NCBI GenBank assembly: GCA_947259375.1
Contig: CAMYLZ010000012.1
Coordinates: 62,001 to 126,000, forward strand
Direction of reading: 5' to 3'
Origin: an uncultured Parvularculaceae bacterium
GTDB taxonomy: Bacteria; Pseudomonadota; Alphaproteobacteria; Caulobacterales; Parvularculaceae
DNA length: 64,000 nt
Made by a program: the position numbers and the translations under genes. Position 1 is the first letter of the stretch. Each line of letters starts with the position of its first letter. A model generated the notes under the pieces. That model had not been told where the DNA came from, did not search any database, and worked only from the letters and a program-made list of their open reading frames with translations. This document shows positions 26,423-36,117 of this stretch, piece after piece.

Positions 26423-27538
26423 TCAGCGGCCTGCTTCACAAAGCAGCACCGCAGCGTGATCAGCAATTGCGAGACAGGCCGTAAGCCCCGGCGATTCGAT
26501 GCCGTAAAGGCCAAGATACCCCGCAACCCCATGAATTGACCTGTCCGAGAACAGAAAGTCCCCCTCCTCGCCCGGCCCTTTCAGTTTCGGGCGGATGCCC
26601 GCATAGCCGGGCTGAAGTTTTTCTGCGTCGATCTGCGGCCAGAAGCGGCAGGCGGCGGCCGCAAAGGCATCGCGGCGGGCGGCATCGACCGCATAGTCCG
26701 TATTCGTATCAACAAACGAAATATCAGGCCCCAGCTTCGCCTGCCCGCCAAGGTCACGCGTATAATGCACCCCCTGGCTGTCGGGAGACGGCAAGGGATA
26801 GATCAGCCGCTTGAACGGCGCCGGGCCGGTATAAGTGAAATATTGCCCTTTGCCGTATCTAAAGCGCGGAATGGTCTCCGGCGGGAGGCCGACAATGGAG
26901 CGTGCGACGCGGTCGGACCACAGCCCGGCGCAATTGACGAGTGTCTTCGCACGCAGCGTGACCGGGTCAGCCCCGCCGACTTCAACGTCAACGCCATCGT
27001 CGCGCACCCGCCCGCCAGTGACAGGCGAAGACAACGCCAATGCGCCGCCATGAGCTTCAAGCGCGCCCAGAAGCGCCAGCATCAATCCGTGACTGTCGAC
27101 GATGCCCGATGACGGCGAAAGGATCGCCGCATCGCAGCGAAGGTCAGGCTCCAGACCGCGCGCCGCAGCGCCATCGATGATTTCAAGATCGTGGACGCCA
27201 TTGCACTCGGCATTGACCTTTAATCCGCCAAGCGATGCGACCTCATCCTCGCCATTGGCGACGAGAAGTTTGCCGCATCTTGCGTGATTGACCTTATGCG
27301 TCTTGCAAAAGGCATAAAGCGCGTCACGCCCCTTGACCGCCAGCATCGCACGCACGCCTTCGGGCTTGTACTGAATACCGGCGTGGATGACTTCTGAATT
27401 ACGCGACGAGGTTTCCTCGCCAATCGCGGCATTTTTTTCGAGAACGAAAACCTCACGGCCCGCTTTGGCCAGAGCGCGCCCCACAGCGAGGCCGATGACG
27501 CCCGCGCCGATGACGATGGCGTCGGCGCGCTCAACCAT
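26423..27538 (-). CDS. L-2-hydroxyglutarate oxidase-like FAD enzyme
   Basis: This 371-residue protein has a Rossmann FAD motif (AIVIGAGVIGLAVGRALAK) and the ETSSRNSEVIHAGIQY signature of L2HGDH/LhgO oxidases. RPKLKGPGEEGDF and YGIESPGLTACLAIA complete the C-terminal FAD site. It likely oxidises L-2-hydroxyglutarate or a close 2-hydroxyacid, clearing a by-product of promiscuous dehydrogenases. It is the last gene of the mnmA-GNAT-YkgJ run, 6 bp after YkgJ. Confidence 0.85.
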   Translation of the reverse strand: MVERADAIVIGAGVIGLAVGRALAKAGREVFVLEKNAAIGEETSSRNSEVIHAGIQYKPEGVRAMLAVKGRDALYAFCKTHKVNHARCGKLLVANGEDEVASLGGLKVNAECNGVHDLEIIDGAAARGLEPDLRCDAAILSPSSGIVDSHGLMLALLGALEAHGGALALSSPVTGGRVRDDGVDVEVGGADPVTLRAKTLVNCAGLWSDRVARSIVGLPPETIPRFRYGKGQYFTYTGPAPFKRLIYPLPSPDSQGVHYTRDLGGQAKLGPDISFVDTNTDYAVDAARRDAFAAAACRFWPQIDAEKLQPGYAGIRPKLKGPGEEGDFLFSDRSIHGVAGYLGLYGIESPGLTACLAIADHAAVLLCEAGR

Positions 27539-27544
27539 GCCGGC

Positions 27545-27916
27545 CTAGTCCGTGGTCGCCACCCATTCAGGATCGTCCTGCACTTCGCGTTCCCAGATCA
27601 GGAACTCATAATAGCCGCAGCGTTTCTGGGTCGGAAATTCCCGGCAAATTTTCGGGCGCGCGTCATAGATCGTGCAATTGCGTGTTTCCTTGTCGAGAAA
27701 CATGCACGAGGTCACGAAATGCTCGTCATCGGTGTGACGCAGGACGCGCGGGTTTTCCTTGTCGCCCTTTTTGGTGAATTTCTTTTCGGCCTGCTCCGGC
27801 GTTACATCGAAATGCTTCGCCAGACGTTTGATGTCCGTCTTGGTCGTCGGGATATGCGTATATGAACAGCAATAGGCCGAGCATTTGAGGCAATCATAAA
27901 GGTTCTTTTTGGCCAT
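27545..27916 (-). CDS. YkgJ-family cysteine-cluster protein
   Basis: This 123-residue protein carries the cysteine pattern of the YkgJ family (formerly UPF0153): CLKCSAYCC near the N-terminus, FVTSCMFLD, NCTIYDARPKICREFP, and a late RCGYY. The cysteines probably bind a metal or an Fe-S cluster, and the cellular role is not established. ATG 27916 begins MAKKNLYD; a GTG three codons earlier is possible. Confidence 0.82.
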   Translation of the reverse strand: MAKKNLYDCLKCSAYCCSYTHIPTTKTDIKRLAKHFDVTPEQAEKKFTKKGDKENPRVLRHTDDEHFVTSCMFLDKETRNCTIYDARPKICREFPTQKRCGYYEFLIWEREVQDDPEWVATTD

Positions 27917-27935
27917 CAAATTCACCGCGCCGGAA

Positions 27936-28376
27936 CTACAAGACCACGTGGTAGTGAACGAATCCGGTCAGCGTTGCAACCTTATCATATAACTTTCGCA
28001 CCCGCGCGTCGTTCTCATGCGCATGCCAATAAACAGAGTTGCATGACCTTTTCTTCGCCTCTTCATAAACCTGCTCGATGAGCTTGCGGCCTGCGCCGCT
28101 GCCGCGCGCCGATTCGCTGACATAAACATCTTCGAGACAACAGGTCAGCTCCATCGACCAGGTCACCGGGTGAAGAATGCAATGAACCAGCCCGATCAGT
28201 TCGCCAGCCTCTTCGGCGACAAGCGCAAAAACCCGCTCGTCTTCGATCAAACGGTCGAATGTGGTCTGCGTCACCGTTTCGGAAACGCCTGTCCCGTAGA
28301 ACTCAAGATAATCGCGCCAAAGCACCCGCCAGCCTGTTTCATCGCTGGCGGTGATCGGCCTGATGCTAAAACTCAC
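27936..28376 (-). CDS. GNAT-family N-acetyltransferase
   Basis: This 146-residue single GNAT domain has its acetyl-CoA loop at [22 protein letters not shown] (R/Q-x-x-G-x-G/A form, split here by chance residues) and a closing beta bulge at [21 protein letters not shown]. The substrate cannot be told from sequence. GTG 28376 overlaps the mnmA stop (GTGA), so it is coupled to mnmA. Confidence 0.85.
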   Translation of the reverse strand: MSFSIRPITASDETGWRVLWRDYLEFYGTGVSETVTQTTFDRLIEDERVFALVAEEAGELIGLVHCILHPVTWSMELTCCLEDVYVSESARGSGAGRKLIEQVYEEAKKRSCNSVYWHAHENDARVRKLYDKVATLTGFVHYHVVL

Positions 28377-29560
28377 GCAGCCGTACCTAACTCCAAATTA
28401 CATGCGCCCGCGATCCAGCCGCCGCCGAGAACGCGGTCATGCGCGGCGTCAGGCGAATAGAAAACGCAGGCCTGTCCGGGCGCAACGCCCTCTTCCGGTT
28501 CGGCGAGGTCCACCGCCCAGCCGGTCGGGCTCGCCTCGTCCCAAACCAGCCGCGCCTGCGCCGGCGGACGTGTTGAGCGCACTTTCACTGCAACATCCGC
28601 CCCGGCGCGCGCGACGGCCTCGCCCTCGCCGTCGCCCAGCCAAGTGACGTCTTTGAGATGAATGCGCGAGACCAGCAACGCCTCGCGCGGGCCGACCACA
28701 ACCTGGCGTTTGTCAGCATCGAGCCGCGCCACATAAAGCGGATCGCCCGTCGCCACGCCAAGGCCGCGCCGTTGACCGACCGTATAATGAATGACACCCG
28801 GATGCCGGCCCATCACCGTCCCGTCCACATGGACGATCTCGCCGGGCTCGGCCGCGCCGGGGCGCAGGCGCTCAACAACGGAAGCGTATTTGCCTTCCGG
28901 CACGAAGCAGATGTCCTGGCTGTCCGGCTTGTCGGCGACAACCAGCCCCAGCGCATCGGCAATGCGGCGGACCTCCGCCTTCGGCATGTCGCCGAGCGGA
29001 AAGCGCAGGTAATCGAGCTGCTCTTTCGTGGTCGAAAACAGGAAATAGCTCTGGTCTTTCGACGCGTCCGCCGCGCGGCGCAGCTCTGGTCCGTTCGGGC
29101 CTTTAACGCGGCGAATGTAATGGCCCGTCGCCATGGCCGCCCCGCCAAGATCGCGCGCAGTCTCCAGCAGATCCTTGAACTTCACCCGTTCGTTACAGCG
29201 TACGCACGGGATCGGCGTCGCCCCGGCGAGGTACGTATCGGCGAAGTCTTCCATCACCGCTTCGCCGAAGCGGTTTTCATAATCGAGGACATAGTGCGGA
29301 AAGCCCATGGCTTCGGCGACCCGCCGCGCGTCCTGAATATCCTGACCGGCGCAGCAAGCGCCTTTTTTCTGGATGGCGACGCCATGATCGTAAAGCTGCA
29401 GGGTGACGCCGACGACGTCATAGCCGGAGAGTTTCGCCAAAGCGGCCGTCACCGAGCTATCGACGCCGCCGGACATGGCGACAATCACGCGCGCGCCGGC
29501 GGGCACGCCGAGATCGATCCGCGGCGCGTCGATGATGGATATGTCAGCCAGAGCGTTCAT
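28373..29560 (-). CDS. mnmA: tRNA-specific 2-thiouridylase MnmA
   Basis: This protein thiolates U34 of tRNA-Lys, -Glu and -Gln. The ATP pyrophosphatase P-loop is [14 protein letters not shown]. The first catalytic Cys is in [13 protein letters not shown] and the second in [14 protein letters not shown] start at ATG 29560 (395 residues), about 25 residues before the P-loop strand as in relatives. A TTG 57 bp earlier extends the frame without a clear ribosome site. It heads a four-gene minus-strand run. Confidence 0.93.
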   Translation of the reverse strand: MNALADISIIDAPRIDLGVPAGARVIVAMSGGVDSSVTAALAKLSGYDVVGVTLQLYDHGVAIQKKGACCAGQDIQDARRVAEAMGFPHYVLDYENRFGEAVMEDFADTYLAGATPIPCVRCNERVKFKDLLETARDLGGAAMATGHYIRRVKGPNGPELRRAADASKDQSYFLFSTTKEQLDYLRFPLGDMPKAEVRRIADALGLVVADKPDSQDICFVPEGKYASVVERLRPGAAEPGEIVHVDGTVMGRHPGVIHYTVGQRRGLGVATGDPLYVARLDADKRQVVVGPREALLVSRIHLKDVTWLGDGEGEAVARAGADVAVKVRSTRPPAQARLVWDEASPTGWAVDLAEPEEGVAPGQACVFYSPDAAHDRVLGGGWIAGACNLELGTAA

Positions 29561-29766
29561 TTCGGCGGGAACATAGGGATTGAAGGCCGCTGGCGCTAGT
29601 CCGAAATCATTCAACAAAGTTTCGCGGCGCCCCTTAAAAACCGGCGTTTGGTCCTGTAATTACAGGAAAACTTACGTTCCTCATCCAGCGCCATTCAGTT
29701 CCTAACTGCCTGAAACGCCTGCAATCGGAAGGAGGAAAGAACCTTTGTAGCCAGGAGAACGGTCCA

Positions 29767-31581
29767 GTGCTGGACGCCATAAACGCCACCATCCTGATCG
29801 GCGCGAGCCTGGTGGTGTTGAGCGTCGTCACGAGCCTCGTCTCGCAGCGCATCGGGGCGCCGTTGCTTCTGGTGTTTTTGGCGGTTGGGCTTTTGGCCGG
29901 TGAAGACGGCATACTCGGCATAGATTTCGATAGCGCCGAGTCGGCTTATTTCATTGGCTCTCTCGCGCTGGCGATCATCCTTTTCGACAGCGGTTTCCAC
30001 ACGCCGTTCAAAAGCTATCGACAAGCGGCCGGGCCGGCGCTGACGCTGGCGACGGCCGGCGTGATCTTGACGGCCGGCGGCGTTGGCGCCGCGGCGCACT
30101 TTTTGTTTGATTTGCCCTGGATCGAAAGCCTGATACTGGGGGCAATCGTTGCGTCCACCGATGCCGCCGCGGTTTTTTTCCTGTTGCGGGTCGGCGGCCT
30201 GAACTTGCGTGAACGCGTCAGGTCGACGCTTGAGATCGAATCCGGCGCCAACGACCCGATGGCGATATTCCTGACGGCAACCCTGGTTGAGCTCGCTGCC
30301 GCACGTTCTGATGGTTCGATCGCATTCAACGTCTCGTTCATCGCAACCTTCATTTCGCAAATCGGCCTGGGCGCCGTTCTTGGCGCCGTTGGCGGCGTTG
30401 CGATCTCCGCTCTCTTGAACAGGCTGCGCGGTATTGATGCAGGCCTGTTCCCTATTGCGGGCCTCGCCGCAGCGCTTGTGGTGTTTTCGGTCACCGGCCT
30501 TGTGGGCGGAAGCGGTTTTCTCGCCGCATATGTCGCCGGCCTTGTCGCGGGCAACCGGCGCATTGCCTTTGCTCATAGGATAAAACGGTTTCAGATCGGC
30601 ATGACGTGGCTCGCCCAGATCGGCATGTTTTTGACTCTCGGCCTGCTCGCTACGCCTTCAGAATTTGGCGGCGCGATCCTTCCGGCGATCGCGCTCGCCC
30701 TTATACTGATATTTCTCGCCAGGCCCGTAGCGGTGTGGCTGTGTCTTGCGCCCTTCAATTTTAAATGGCGTGAAATATTGTTTGTCGGCTGGGTCGGGCT
30801 GCGCGGGGCTGTCTCCATTCTACTCGCTATTTTACCGGGCCTCGGCGGCGTCGCCGGCGACGACATCTTTTTCAACATTGTCTTTGTAATGGTGATCGCT
30901 TCATTGCTTGTGCAAGGGTGGACCATCGGCGTTTCTGCGCGGCTGTTGAACATGAACGCGCCATACGAACCCGGCCTTGTCGACAGGCTGGAACTGGAGT
31001 TGCCCGGCAAAGCCGAGCTTGAGCTCATCGGATACCGGATCCACCCGGAAAGCGCAGTGGCGAAAGGCCAACGCGTGCCGCGTTGGGCGCGCCCGTCCAT
31101 TATCATTCGAGACGATCGCGCCCTTTCCGTCCACAAGGCCGGCCGTCTGGCGGCCGACGACCGGGTCTATTTGTTCGCAACAGCCAGCCAGGCGGATATT
31201 CTCGACACGATCTACGCGCGTCCGGCGGAAACGGATGACATGCGCCGTCTGAGCGATTTTTTTATTGACGGCGCTGCAAAAATCTCTGACTTGCGCGCCT
31301 TTTACGGTCTTGACCAGTTTGAGGATGAAATAAACGCCAGCGTCGCTGAACTGTTCGAAAAGGCGTTCGGCGGCGACGCAGACCTTGGCGACCGCCTCAC
31401 CTTTCCGCAAATGGACCTCATCGTCACGGCGCTGGACGACAAGGGCGGTGTTTTGAAAGCGGGATTGATTCTCGACCCGGTCAAACGCGTGCGTGAAAAT
31501 TTCTCAGACCGAGCCGCCGCATACATTCGCAACAAACTGCTTGCGTTGCACTACAAATTCCGCCGAGGCCATTCCCCTTGA
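29767..31581 (+). CDS. Potassium/proton antiporter (NhaP2/CvrA-like, CPA1)
   Basis: This 604-residue protein has about 12-13 hydrophobic helices (1-400) of the Na+(K+)/H+ exchanger fold. They include ASTDAAAVFFLLRVGG and ESGANDPMAIFLTA, the conserved ion-site segments of CPA1 members. A TrkA-C-like cytosolic domain follows (about 410-495), then an extra C-terminal region. This layout fits CvrA/NhaP2 proteins that export K+ for volume control. GTG 29767 follows AGGAGA. Confidence 0.87.
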   Translation: MLDAINATILIGASLVVLSVVTSLVSQRIGAPLLLVFLAVGLLAGEDGILGIDFDSAESAYFIGSLALAIILFDSGFHTPFKSYRQAAGPALTLATAGVILTAGGVGAAAHFLFDLPWIESLILGAIVASTDAAAVFFLLRVGGLNLRERVRSTLEIESGANDPMAIFLTATLVELAAARSDGSIAFNVSFIATFISQIGLGAVLGAVGGVAISALLNRLRGIDAGLFPIAGLAAALVVFSVTGLVGGSGFLAAYVAGLVAGNRRIAFAHRIKRFQIGMTWLAQIGMFLTLGLLATPSEFGGAILPAIALALILIFLARPVAVWLCLAPFNFKWREILFVGWVGLRGAVSILLAILPGLGGVAGDDIFFNIVFVMVIASLLVQGWTIGVSARLLNMNAPYEPGLVDRLELELPGKAELELIGYRIHPESAVAKGQRVPRWARPSIIIRDDRALSVHKAGRLAADDRVYLFATASQADILDTIYARPAETDDMRRLSDFFIDGAAKISDLRAFYGLDQFEDEINASVAELFEKAFGGDADLGDRLTFPQMDLIVTALDDKGGVLKAGLILDPVKRVRENFSDRAAAYIRNKLLALHYKFRRGHSP

Positions 31582-31729
31582 CGCAAGCAGACAGGTTCGC
31601 CCAAATAAATGTGCGGTGGATGATCTGCGCTGCTTGCAATAAAAACCAACGCGCGAATTCATATCCGCATCCATTGCATGATGATCCGGTTGCTCCATAT
31701 AACCCACGCTCGCTAGAAAGAGAAAGCTC

Positions 31730-32038
31730 GTGAACAACAAGTCTTTATGGTCATCCGCCGCTACGGCGTTTCTGGTCGGCGTCGAAACTTTTGTGGTCGC
31801 CTTTACTGCAGCTTGGGTCGGTCTGACGCTGGTTTTTCATGTTCAGTCATGGAAAACGCCCTCCGCAGCCATCGCTTTGGCGCTATCCGTCTGGTCTGCT
31901 GTGAGCATTTTCAACTTGGCGGAGAATTCTGCTCGCACGGAAATGGAACTGCAGAGAATGGCGATGCAGCAATCAACCGCCGCTGGCGCTTCCGACAAGC
32001 GAAAAATCGCCGGTAAAACCACCGGTCAAAAGGTCTGA
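31730..32038 (+). CDS. Small membrane protein, unknown
   Basis: This 102-residue protein has two hydrophobic segments (about 8-35 and 46-62), followed by a charged tail rich in Met, Gln, Lys and Ala. GTG 31730 sits behind an AGAAAGAGAAAG purine run. I do not recognise a family. It stands alone between the antiporter and hemA, 37 bp from the convergent hemA stop. Composition and frame look coding, but nothing indicates a function. Confidence 0.6.
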   Translation: MNNKSLWSSAATAFLVGVETFVVAFTAAWVGLTLVFHVQSWKTPSAAIALALSVWSAVSIFNLAENSARTEMELQRMAMQQSTAAGASDKRKIAGKTTGQKV

Positions 32039-32075
32039 GTAAACGATGACGGCTGAGCGCAGGCCGCCAATGACT

Positions 32076-33320
32076 CTAAGCCGCGCGTTTCAGCTTCAAC
32101 ACCGTCCAGGCGTCGTCAAGCGCGCCCAATAGAGTCGCCATGTGATCATCCGTATGCAGCGGGGTTGGTGTCAGACGCAGGCGCTCCGTCCCTTTGGGTA
32201 CGGTCGGATAGTTGATCGGCTGGACGTAGATATTGTGCTCTTCGAGCAGATAGTCGGTCACGCGCTTGCACTGCACCGGATCGCCCACCTTGACCGGCAC
32301 GATGTGGCTTACCGACGGCATGACCGGGAAGCCCTCTTCCGCCAGCAGCGCCTTCAGGCGCGCCGCGCGCTCTTGGTGTTGTTCGCGAAGATGGTTCGAT
32401 TGTTTCAATGTCTCGACGCTGGCGAGCGCGCCGGCGACCAGCACCGGCGACAGCGCGGTCGTGAAGATAAAACCTGACGCATAGGAACGAATAGCGTCAA
32501 TGATCGCTGCATTGGCGGTGATATAGCCGCCCATGACGCCAAACGCCTTGCCAAGCGTGCCTTCGATAATATCGATGCGATGCGCAACGCCGTCGCGTTC
32601 GGAGACGCCGCCGCCGCGCTGACCGTAAAGGCCCACCGCATGCACTTCGTCGAGATAGGTGAAAGCGTTATATTTCTCGGCGAGGTCGCAGATCTCTTTC
32701 AAGGGCGCGATGTCGCCGTCCATGGAGTAAACGGACTCAAACGCGATGACTTTCGGCCGCTCCGCCGGAAATTCCTGAAGCAACGCCTCGAGGTGTTCGA
32801 GATCATTATGGCGCCAGATGCGCTTGATCGAACGGCCGTCGCGGATGCCCTGGATCATTGAGGCGTGATTGAGCTCGTCCGACAGGATTACGCAATCAGG
32901 CAGAATGCGCGAGATGGTCGACAGCGTCGCCTCGTTAGAAACATAGCCGGAGGTGAACAGGAGCGCGGCTTCCTTGCCATGCAAATCCGCAAGCGCGCGT
33001 TCAAGCTGCACATGAAAATGCGTTGTGCCCGCAATATTGCGCGTACCGCCGGCGCCGGCGCCGACTCGGTCGGCCGCCGCTTTCATCGCGCCGACCACCG
33101 CCTCATGCTGGCCCATGCCGAGATAATCATTAGAGCACCAGACGGTGATCTCACGCGGCGCCTTCGCCGTTTCACCCGCGCCCGTCTGATCATGACCGCC
33201 ATAATAAAGCGCAGACGGAAAACGCCCGCGCATCCGTTCAAGGTCGGCGAACACCCGATAGCGCCCTTCCGCGCGCACGGCCGCGACCGCTCCTTCGAAA
33301 GCTTTGTTGTAGTCAACCAT
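32076..33320 (-). CDS. hemA: 5-aminolevulinate synthase
   Basis: This 414-residue PLP enzyme condenses glycine and succinyl-CoA, the C4 route to heme that is a hallmark of alphaproteobacteria. Visible features are the N-terminal [24 protein letters not shown]-like ([12 protein letters not shown]), [12 protein letters not shown], and the PLP-lysine segment [17 protein letters not shown]. The length equals the family norm. A terminator (33442-33471) isolates it from ldtR upstream. Confidence 0.97.
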   Translation of the reverse strand: MVDYNKAFEGAVAAVRAEGRYRVFADLERMRGRFPSALYYGGHDQTGAGETAKAPREITVWCSNDYLGMGQHEAVVGAMKAAADRVGAGAGGTRNIAGTTHFHVQLERALADLHGKEAALLFTSGYVSNEATLSTISRILPDCVILSDELNHASMIQGIRDGRSIKRIWRHNDLEHLEALLQEFPAERPKVIAFESVYSMDGDIAPLKEICDLAEKYNAFTYLDEVHAVGLYGQRGGGVSERDGVAHRIDIIEGTLGKAFGVMGGYITANAAIIDAIRSYASGFIFTTALSPVLVAGALASVETLKQSNHLREQHQERAARLKALLAEEGFPVMPSVSHIVPVKVGDPVQCKRVTDYLLEEHNIYVQPINYPTVPKGTERLRLTPTPLHTDDHMATLLGALDDAWTVLKLKRAA

Positions 33321-33441
33321 TACCAGTGACAGGCCTTACATCCCGCTTGATCTTTCAGGGAACCATACTCAAGACGCACGATTAAGCGCCAGTCCTAATC
33401 CTCCGTAACATGGCGGACCGAACGCCGCATGTGCGAAATAA

Positions 33442-33471
33442 AAAACGCGCCATCACAAAATGGCGCGTTTT
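33442..33471 (-). terminator. Intrinsic terminator after ldtR
   Basis: An 11-bp perfect stem AAAACGCGCCA/TGGCGCGTTTT (33442-33452 with 33461-33471) has an 8-base loop. Read on the minus strand it is followed by a T-rich run. It lies 37 bp after the ldtR stop and before the hemA promoter region. Confidence 0.88.
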
Positions 33472-33507
33472 GCAGGTGTTTTTAAGAATGGCTCGCAAAA
33501 ATAACGG

Positions 33508-34044
33508 CTACAAACGGTAGCGCACCTGATCCGCCCAGAATCGCTCGAGCCGTTGCAGCGTCTTGTTGGTGTTTTCGATCAGTTCGATATTGACGCCGCC
33601 GACCTGCTCAACCGACGCGAGCTGGCGTTCAAACAGCGCGGCGATGGAATCGCGCACTTCCAGCCCGGATTCTGTCAGCGAAACGCGCTTCGAGCGGCGA
33701 TCGGTGCTGGAGCGCTCGTCGCGAATGTAGTTTTTCTCGACAAGCTGCTTGAGATTATAAGAAACATTGGAGCCGAGATAATGCCCGCGCGAGCGCAATT
33801 CGCCCGGCGTCAGTTCCGCATCGCCGATATTGTACAAGAGCAGCGCCTGGACCGAATTAATGTCAGTCTGCCCGATGCGCTCCAACTCGTCCTTGATCAC
33901 GTCAAGAAGCTGGCGGTGCAATCGCTCCACCAGATGCAGCAATTGCAAATACCCGGTTTCAAGCGCCTCGGGGTCCTGATCGACCATGTTTACGCTTTCG
34001 CCAATCACTTCACGTATCGCCCCGTTTACCGACATCGCATTCAC
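33508..34044 (-). CDS. ldtR: MarR-family regulator, LdtR-like
   Basis: This 178-residue winged-helix protein contains LHLVERLHRQLLDVIKDELERIG, then LTPGELRSRGHYLGSNVSYNLKQLVEKNYI as the HTH, and the DRRSKRVSLTESG wing. The pattern is that of LdtR, an alphaproteobacterial MarR regulator linked to L,D-transpeptidase and stress tolerance. It is divergent from hemB across 144 bp and lies upstream of hemA on the same strand. No ldt gene is in the window. The subfamily name is a judgement from pattern. Confidence 0.78.
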   Translation of the reverse strand: MNAMSVNGAIREVIGESVNMVDQDPEALETGYLQLLHLVERLHRQLLDVIKDELERIGQTDINSVQALLLYNIGDAELTPGELRSRGHYLGSNVSYNLKQLVEKNYIRDERSSTDRRSKRVSLTESGLEVRDSIAALFERQLASVEQVGGVNIELIENTNKTLQRLERFWADQVRYRL

Positions 34045-34188
34045 TCACTAAAACTCAGCACGAAATTGATCTCATGGTATAAAGGCGAGGTCTAAAAGCG
34101 CCGTTAAGTCACACTGTTCAATTTGAAATCAAATTCTATGGGGGGCGGTAATGAAAGTGGTTACCAAATCGCAAAGGACTAACGGATT

Positions 34189-35193
34189 ATGAACAAACGC
34201 CCCCTCGCCCGCTTTCCGGCCCTGCGCCTGCGCCGTCCGCGCATGTCCGACTGGTCGCGGCGGCTATATGCCGAAACGCGGCTCTCGCCGGACGATTTTT
34301 TGTGGGCCATCATTTTGAAAGACGGCGAAGGCGTGCGCGAGCCGATCGAAGCGATGCCGGGCGTTTTTCGCCTGTCGCCGGATGAAGCGGCGAAGGCGGC
34401 AAAACAGGCAAAATCGCTCGGCATTCCGGCTCTGGCGCTGTTTCCCTACACCGACGCAGATGGGCGCACGCCGGCCGGCGAAGAGGCGCTCAATCCGGAC
34501 AATCTCATGTGCCGCGCCGCACGCGCCATCAAGGATGCGGTTCCCGATATCGGCCTGATGGCGGATGTGGCGCTCGATCCGTATACAGACCATGGTCATG
34601 ACGGCCTGTTGAAGGACGGTGAAATCCTCAATGACGAAACAATTGAAGTGCTGGTGGCGCAGTCAGTCAATCAGGCGCGCGCCGGTTTCGACATCATGGC
34701 GCCGTCGGACATGATGGACGGCCGAGTCGGCGCCATCCGCGCCGGCCTTGACGCTGAAGGATTCCAGAACGTCCAGATCATGGCCTATGCGGCGAAATAT
34801 GCGTCAGCGTTTTACGGCCCCTATCGCGAGGCGATCGGCTCGGCCGGCGTTCTCAAAGGCGACAAGCGCACCTATCAGATGAATCCGGCCAATTCCGATG
34901 AAGCGCTGCCCGAAGTGGCGCTTGATCTTGCCGAGGGCGCGGACAGCGTCATGGTCAAACCGGGCGGCGCCTATCTTGATATTGTCCGGCGCGTCAAAGA
35001 CGCGTTCCGCGCGCCGACATTCGTTTTCCAGGTCTCCGGCGAATACGCCATGATCAAAGCCGCAAGCGCCAATGGCTGGCTCGATGGAGAACGTGCGATG
35101 ATGGAATCGCTGCTTGCCTTCAAACGCGCGGGCGCCGACGGGATCATCACCTATTTCGCCGCTGAAGCAGCGGCGTTGTTACAGAAAAATTAA
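34189..35193 (+). CDS. hemB: Delta-aminolevulinic acid dehydratase
   Basis: This 334-residue enzyme joins two aminolevulinate molecules into porphobilinogen, the step after HemA. The two Schiff-base lysines are in MAYAAKYASAFYGPYREA and SVMVKPGGAYLDIV. The metal loop reads DVALDPYTDHGHDG, with Asp instead of Cys, so it should use Mg/K rather than Zn. It is divergent from ldtR. Confidence 0.96.
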   Translation: MNKRPLARFPALRLRRPRMSDWSRRLYAETRLSPDDFLWAIILKDGEGVREPIEAMPGVFRLSPDEAAKAAKQAKSLGIPALALFPYTDADGRTPAGEEALNPDNLMCRAARAIKDAVPDIGLMADVALDPYTDHGHDGLLKDGEILNDETIEVLVAQSVNQARAGFDIMAPSDMMDGRVGAIRAGLDAEGFQNVQIMAYAAKYASAFYGPYREAIGSAGVLKGDKRTYQMNPANSDEALPEVALDLAEGADSVMVKPGGAYLDIVRRVKDAFRAPTFVFQVSGEYAMIKAASANGWLDGERAMMESLLAFKRAGADGIITYFAAEAAALLQKN

Positions 35194-35386
35194 CCGTGAT
35201 TTTCTCCTAAAGCGGGAATGTTGTCATCAGACTTTCGCTGAGGTCGCATTGTCGGCGATTTTACTCCGCCTAACGACGATGTTACATCGCGGCGCCTTTA
35301 TTGTCTGACTCTCTCATGCTATCGGCCCGCCATGGCGCGAAGGGTTACGCGCCGGCGCGGCCATTGCGCCCGTGGGAGACTAATCA

Positions 35387-36013
35387 ATGTTTTTGAAGGC
35401 TTCGATTGCCGCCGCCCGAGCGGCGATCGTAATTTTTCTGACCGCCAGTTCGGCGGACGCGGCAGTCATCTGCGTTGCAGCGGATCGCGGCGTCAATCCG
35501 CCTCTTGTTGATGCAAAGGACATTGGCGAGGCGTCTGGCGAAAGCGCCCTTCGTTATGTCACCACGCTCAATTACCGCTGGGACGACCCGGCAAATGCGA
35601 TGGCCTCCTTTTCGGAAAGCGATATTTCCGGCAATGGCGATGACCCCGCCTCCCTTTTTGATGGTTTCGGCATCGCCAATGCCGGCCTCGCGCCCGACGT
35701 AGAGTATTCGCTCGAATTTTTGCGAAGCGACGGTCTTTCCAACGCGGCCGCTTTGATCACTCATATTGCAGACCGGCTTTTTTCCAGAAACGCCGCGAGC
35801 GAACAGGCGTTGGCTGTCTTCCTTGGCGCCGTCCTGAACGACGCGCCGCCCCTTCGCCTCAATTTCATCACCGACGATGGCATGGCGGGCGGGCGAAAAG
35901 CGCAAACCCCGGCCGCGCAAGGAAATGATGCGCCGCTGCCATTGTTCCTCGCAGGCATTGCCGGGCTGGGCTTTGCCGGCCGCAAGAAAATGGACGCGGT
36001 CAGGGCTGTATAA
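35387..36013 (+). CDS. Secreted protein with VPLPA-CTERM-like sorting tail
   Basis: This 208-residue protein has an N-terminal signal peptide (FLTASSADAAV, cleavage around residue 26). Its C-terminus reads APLPLFLAGIAGLGFAGRKK, i.e. a short Pro-Leu-Pro motif, one hydrophobic helix and a basic end, as in VPLPA/PEP-CTERM proteins cut and moved by an exosortase. The middle has no family I know. GGGAG lies before ATG 35387. No exosortase or exopolysaccharide gene is nearby, so the processing machinery would be elsewhere. Confidence 0.7.
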   Translation: MFLKASIAAARAAIVIFLTASSADAAVICVAADRGVNPPLVDAKDIGEASGESALRYVTTLNYRWDDPANAMASFSESDISGNGDDPASLFDGFGIANAGLAPDVEYSLEFLRSDGLSNAAALITHIADRLFSRNAASEQALAVFLGAVLNDAPPLRLNFITDDGMAGGRKAQTPAAQGNDAPLPLFLAGIAGLGFAGRKKMDAVRAV

Positions 36014-36090
36014 AGACCAATCGCCCCATGGCGATTGCAACGGCCCCAGGCTTCAAAGCCCCCCGGCTCAAAGACCCGAAGCTCAACGGC

Positions 36091-36117
36091 GGCCCACAGT
36101 ATCAGCGGGCCTGCTTT
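36091..36117 (+). terminator. Weak terminator candidate after the CTERM gene
   Basis: GGCCC (36091-36095) can pair with GGGCC (36107-36111), followed by TGCTTTTT. The stem is short and the T run is imperfect, so this is tentative. Confidence 0.3.
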
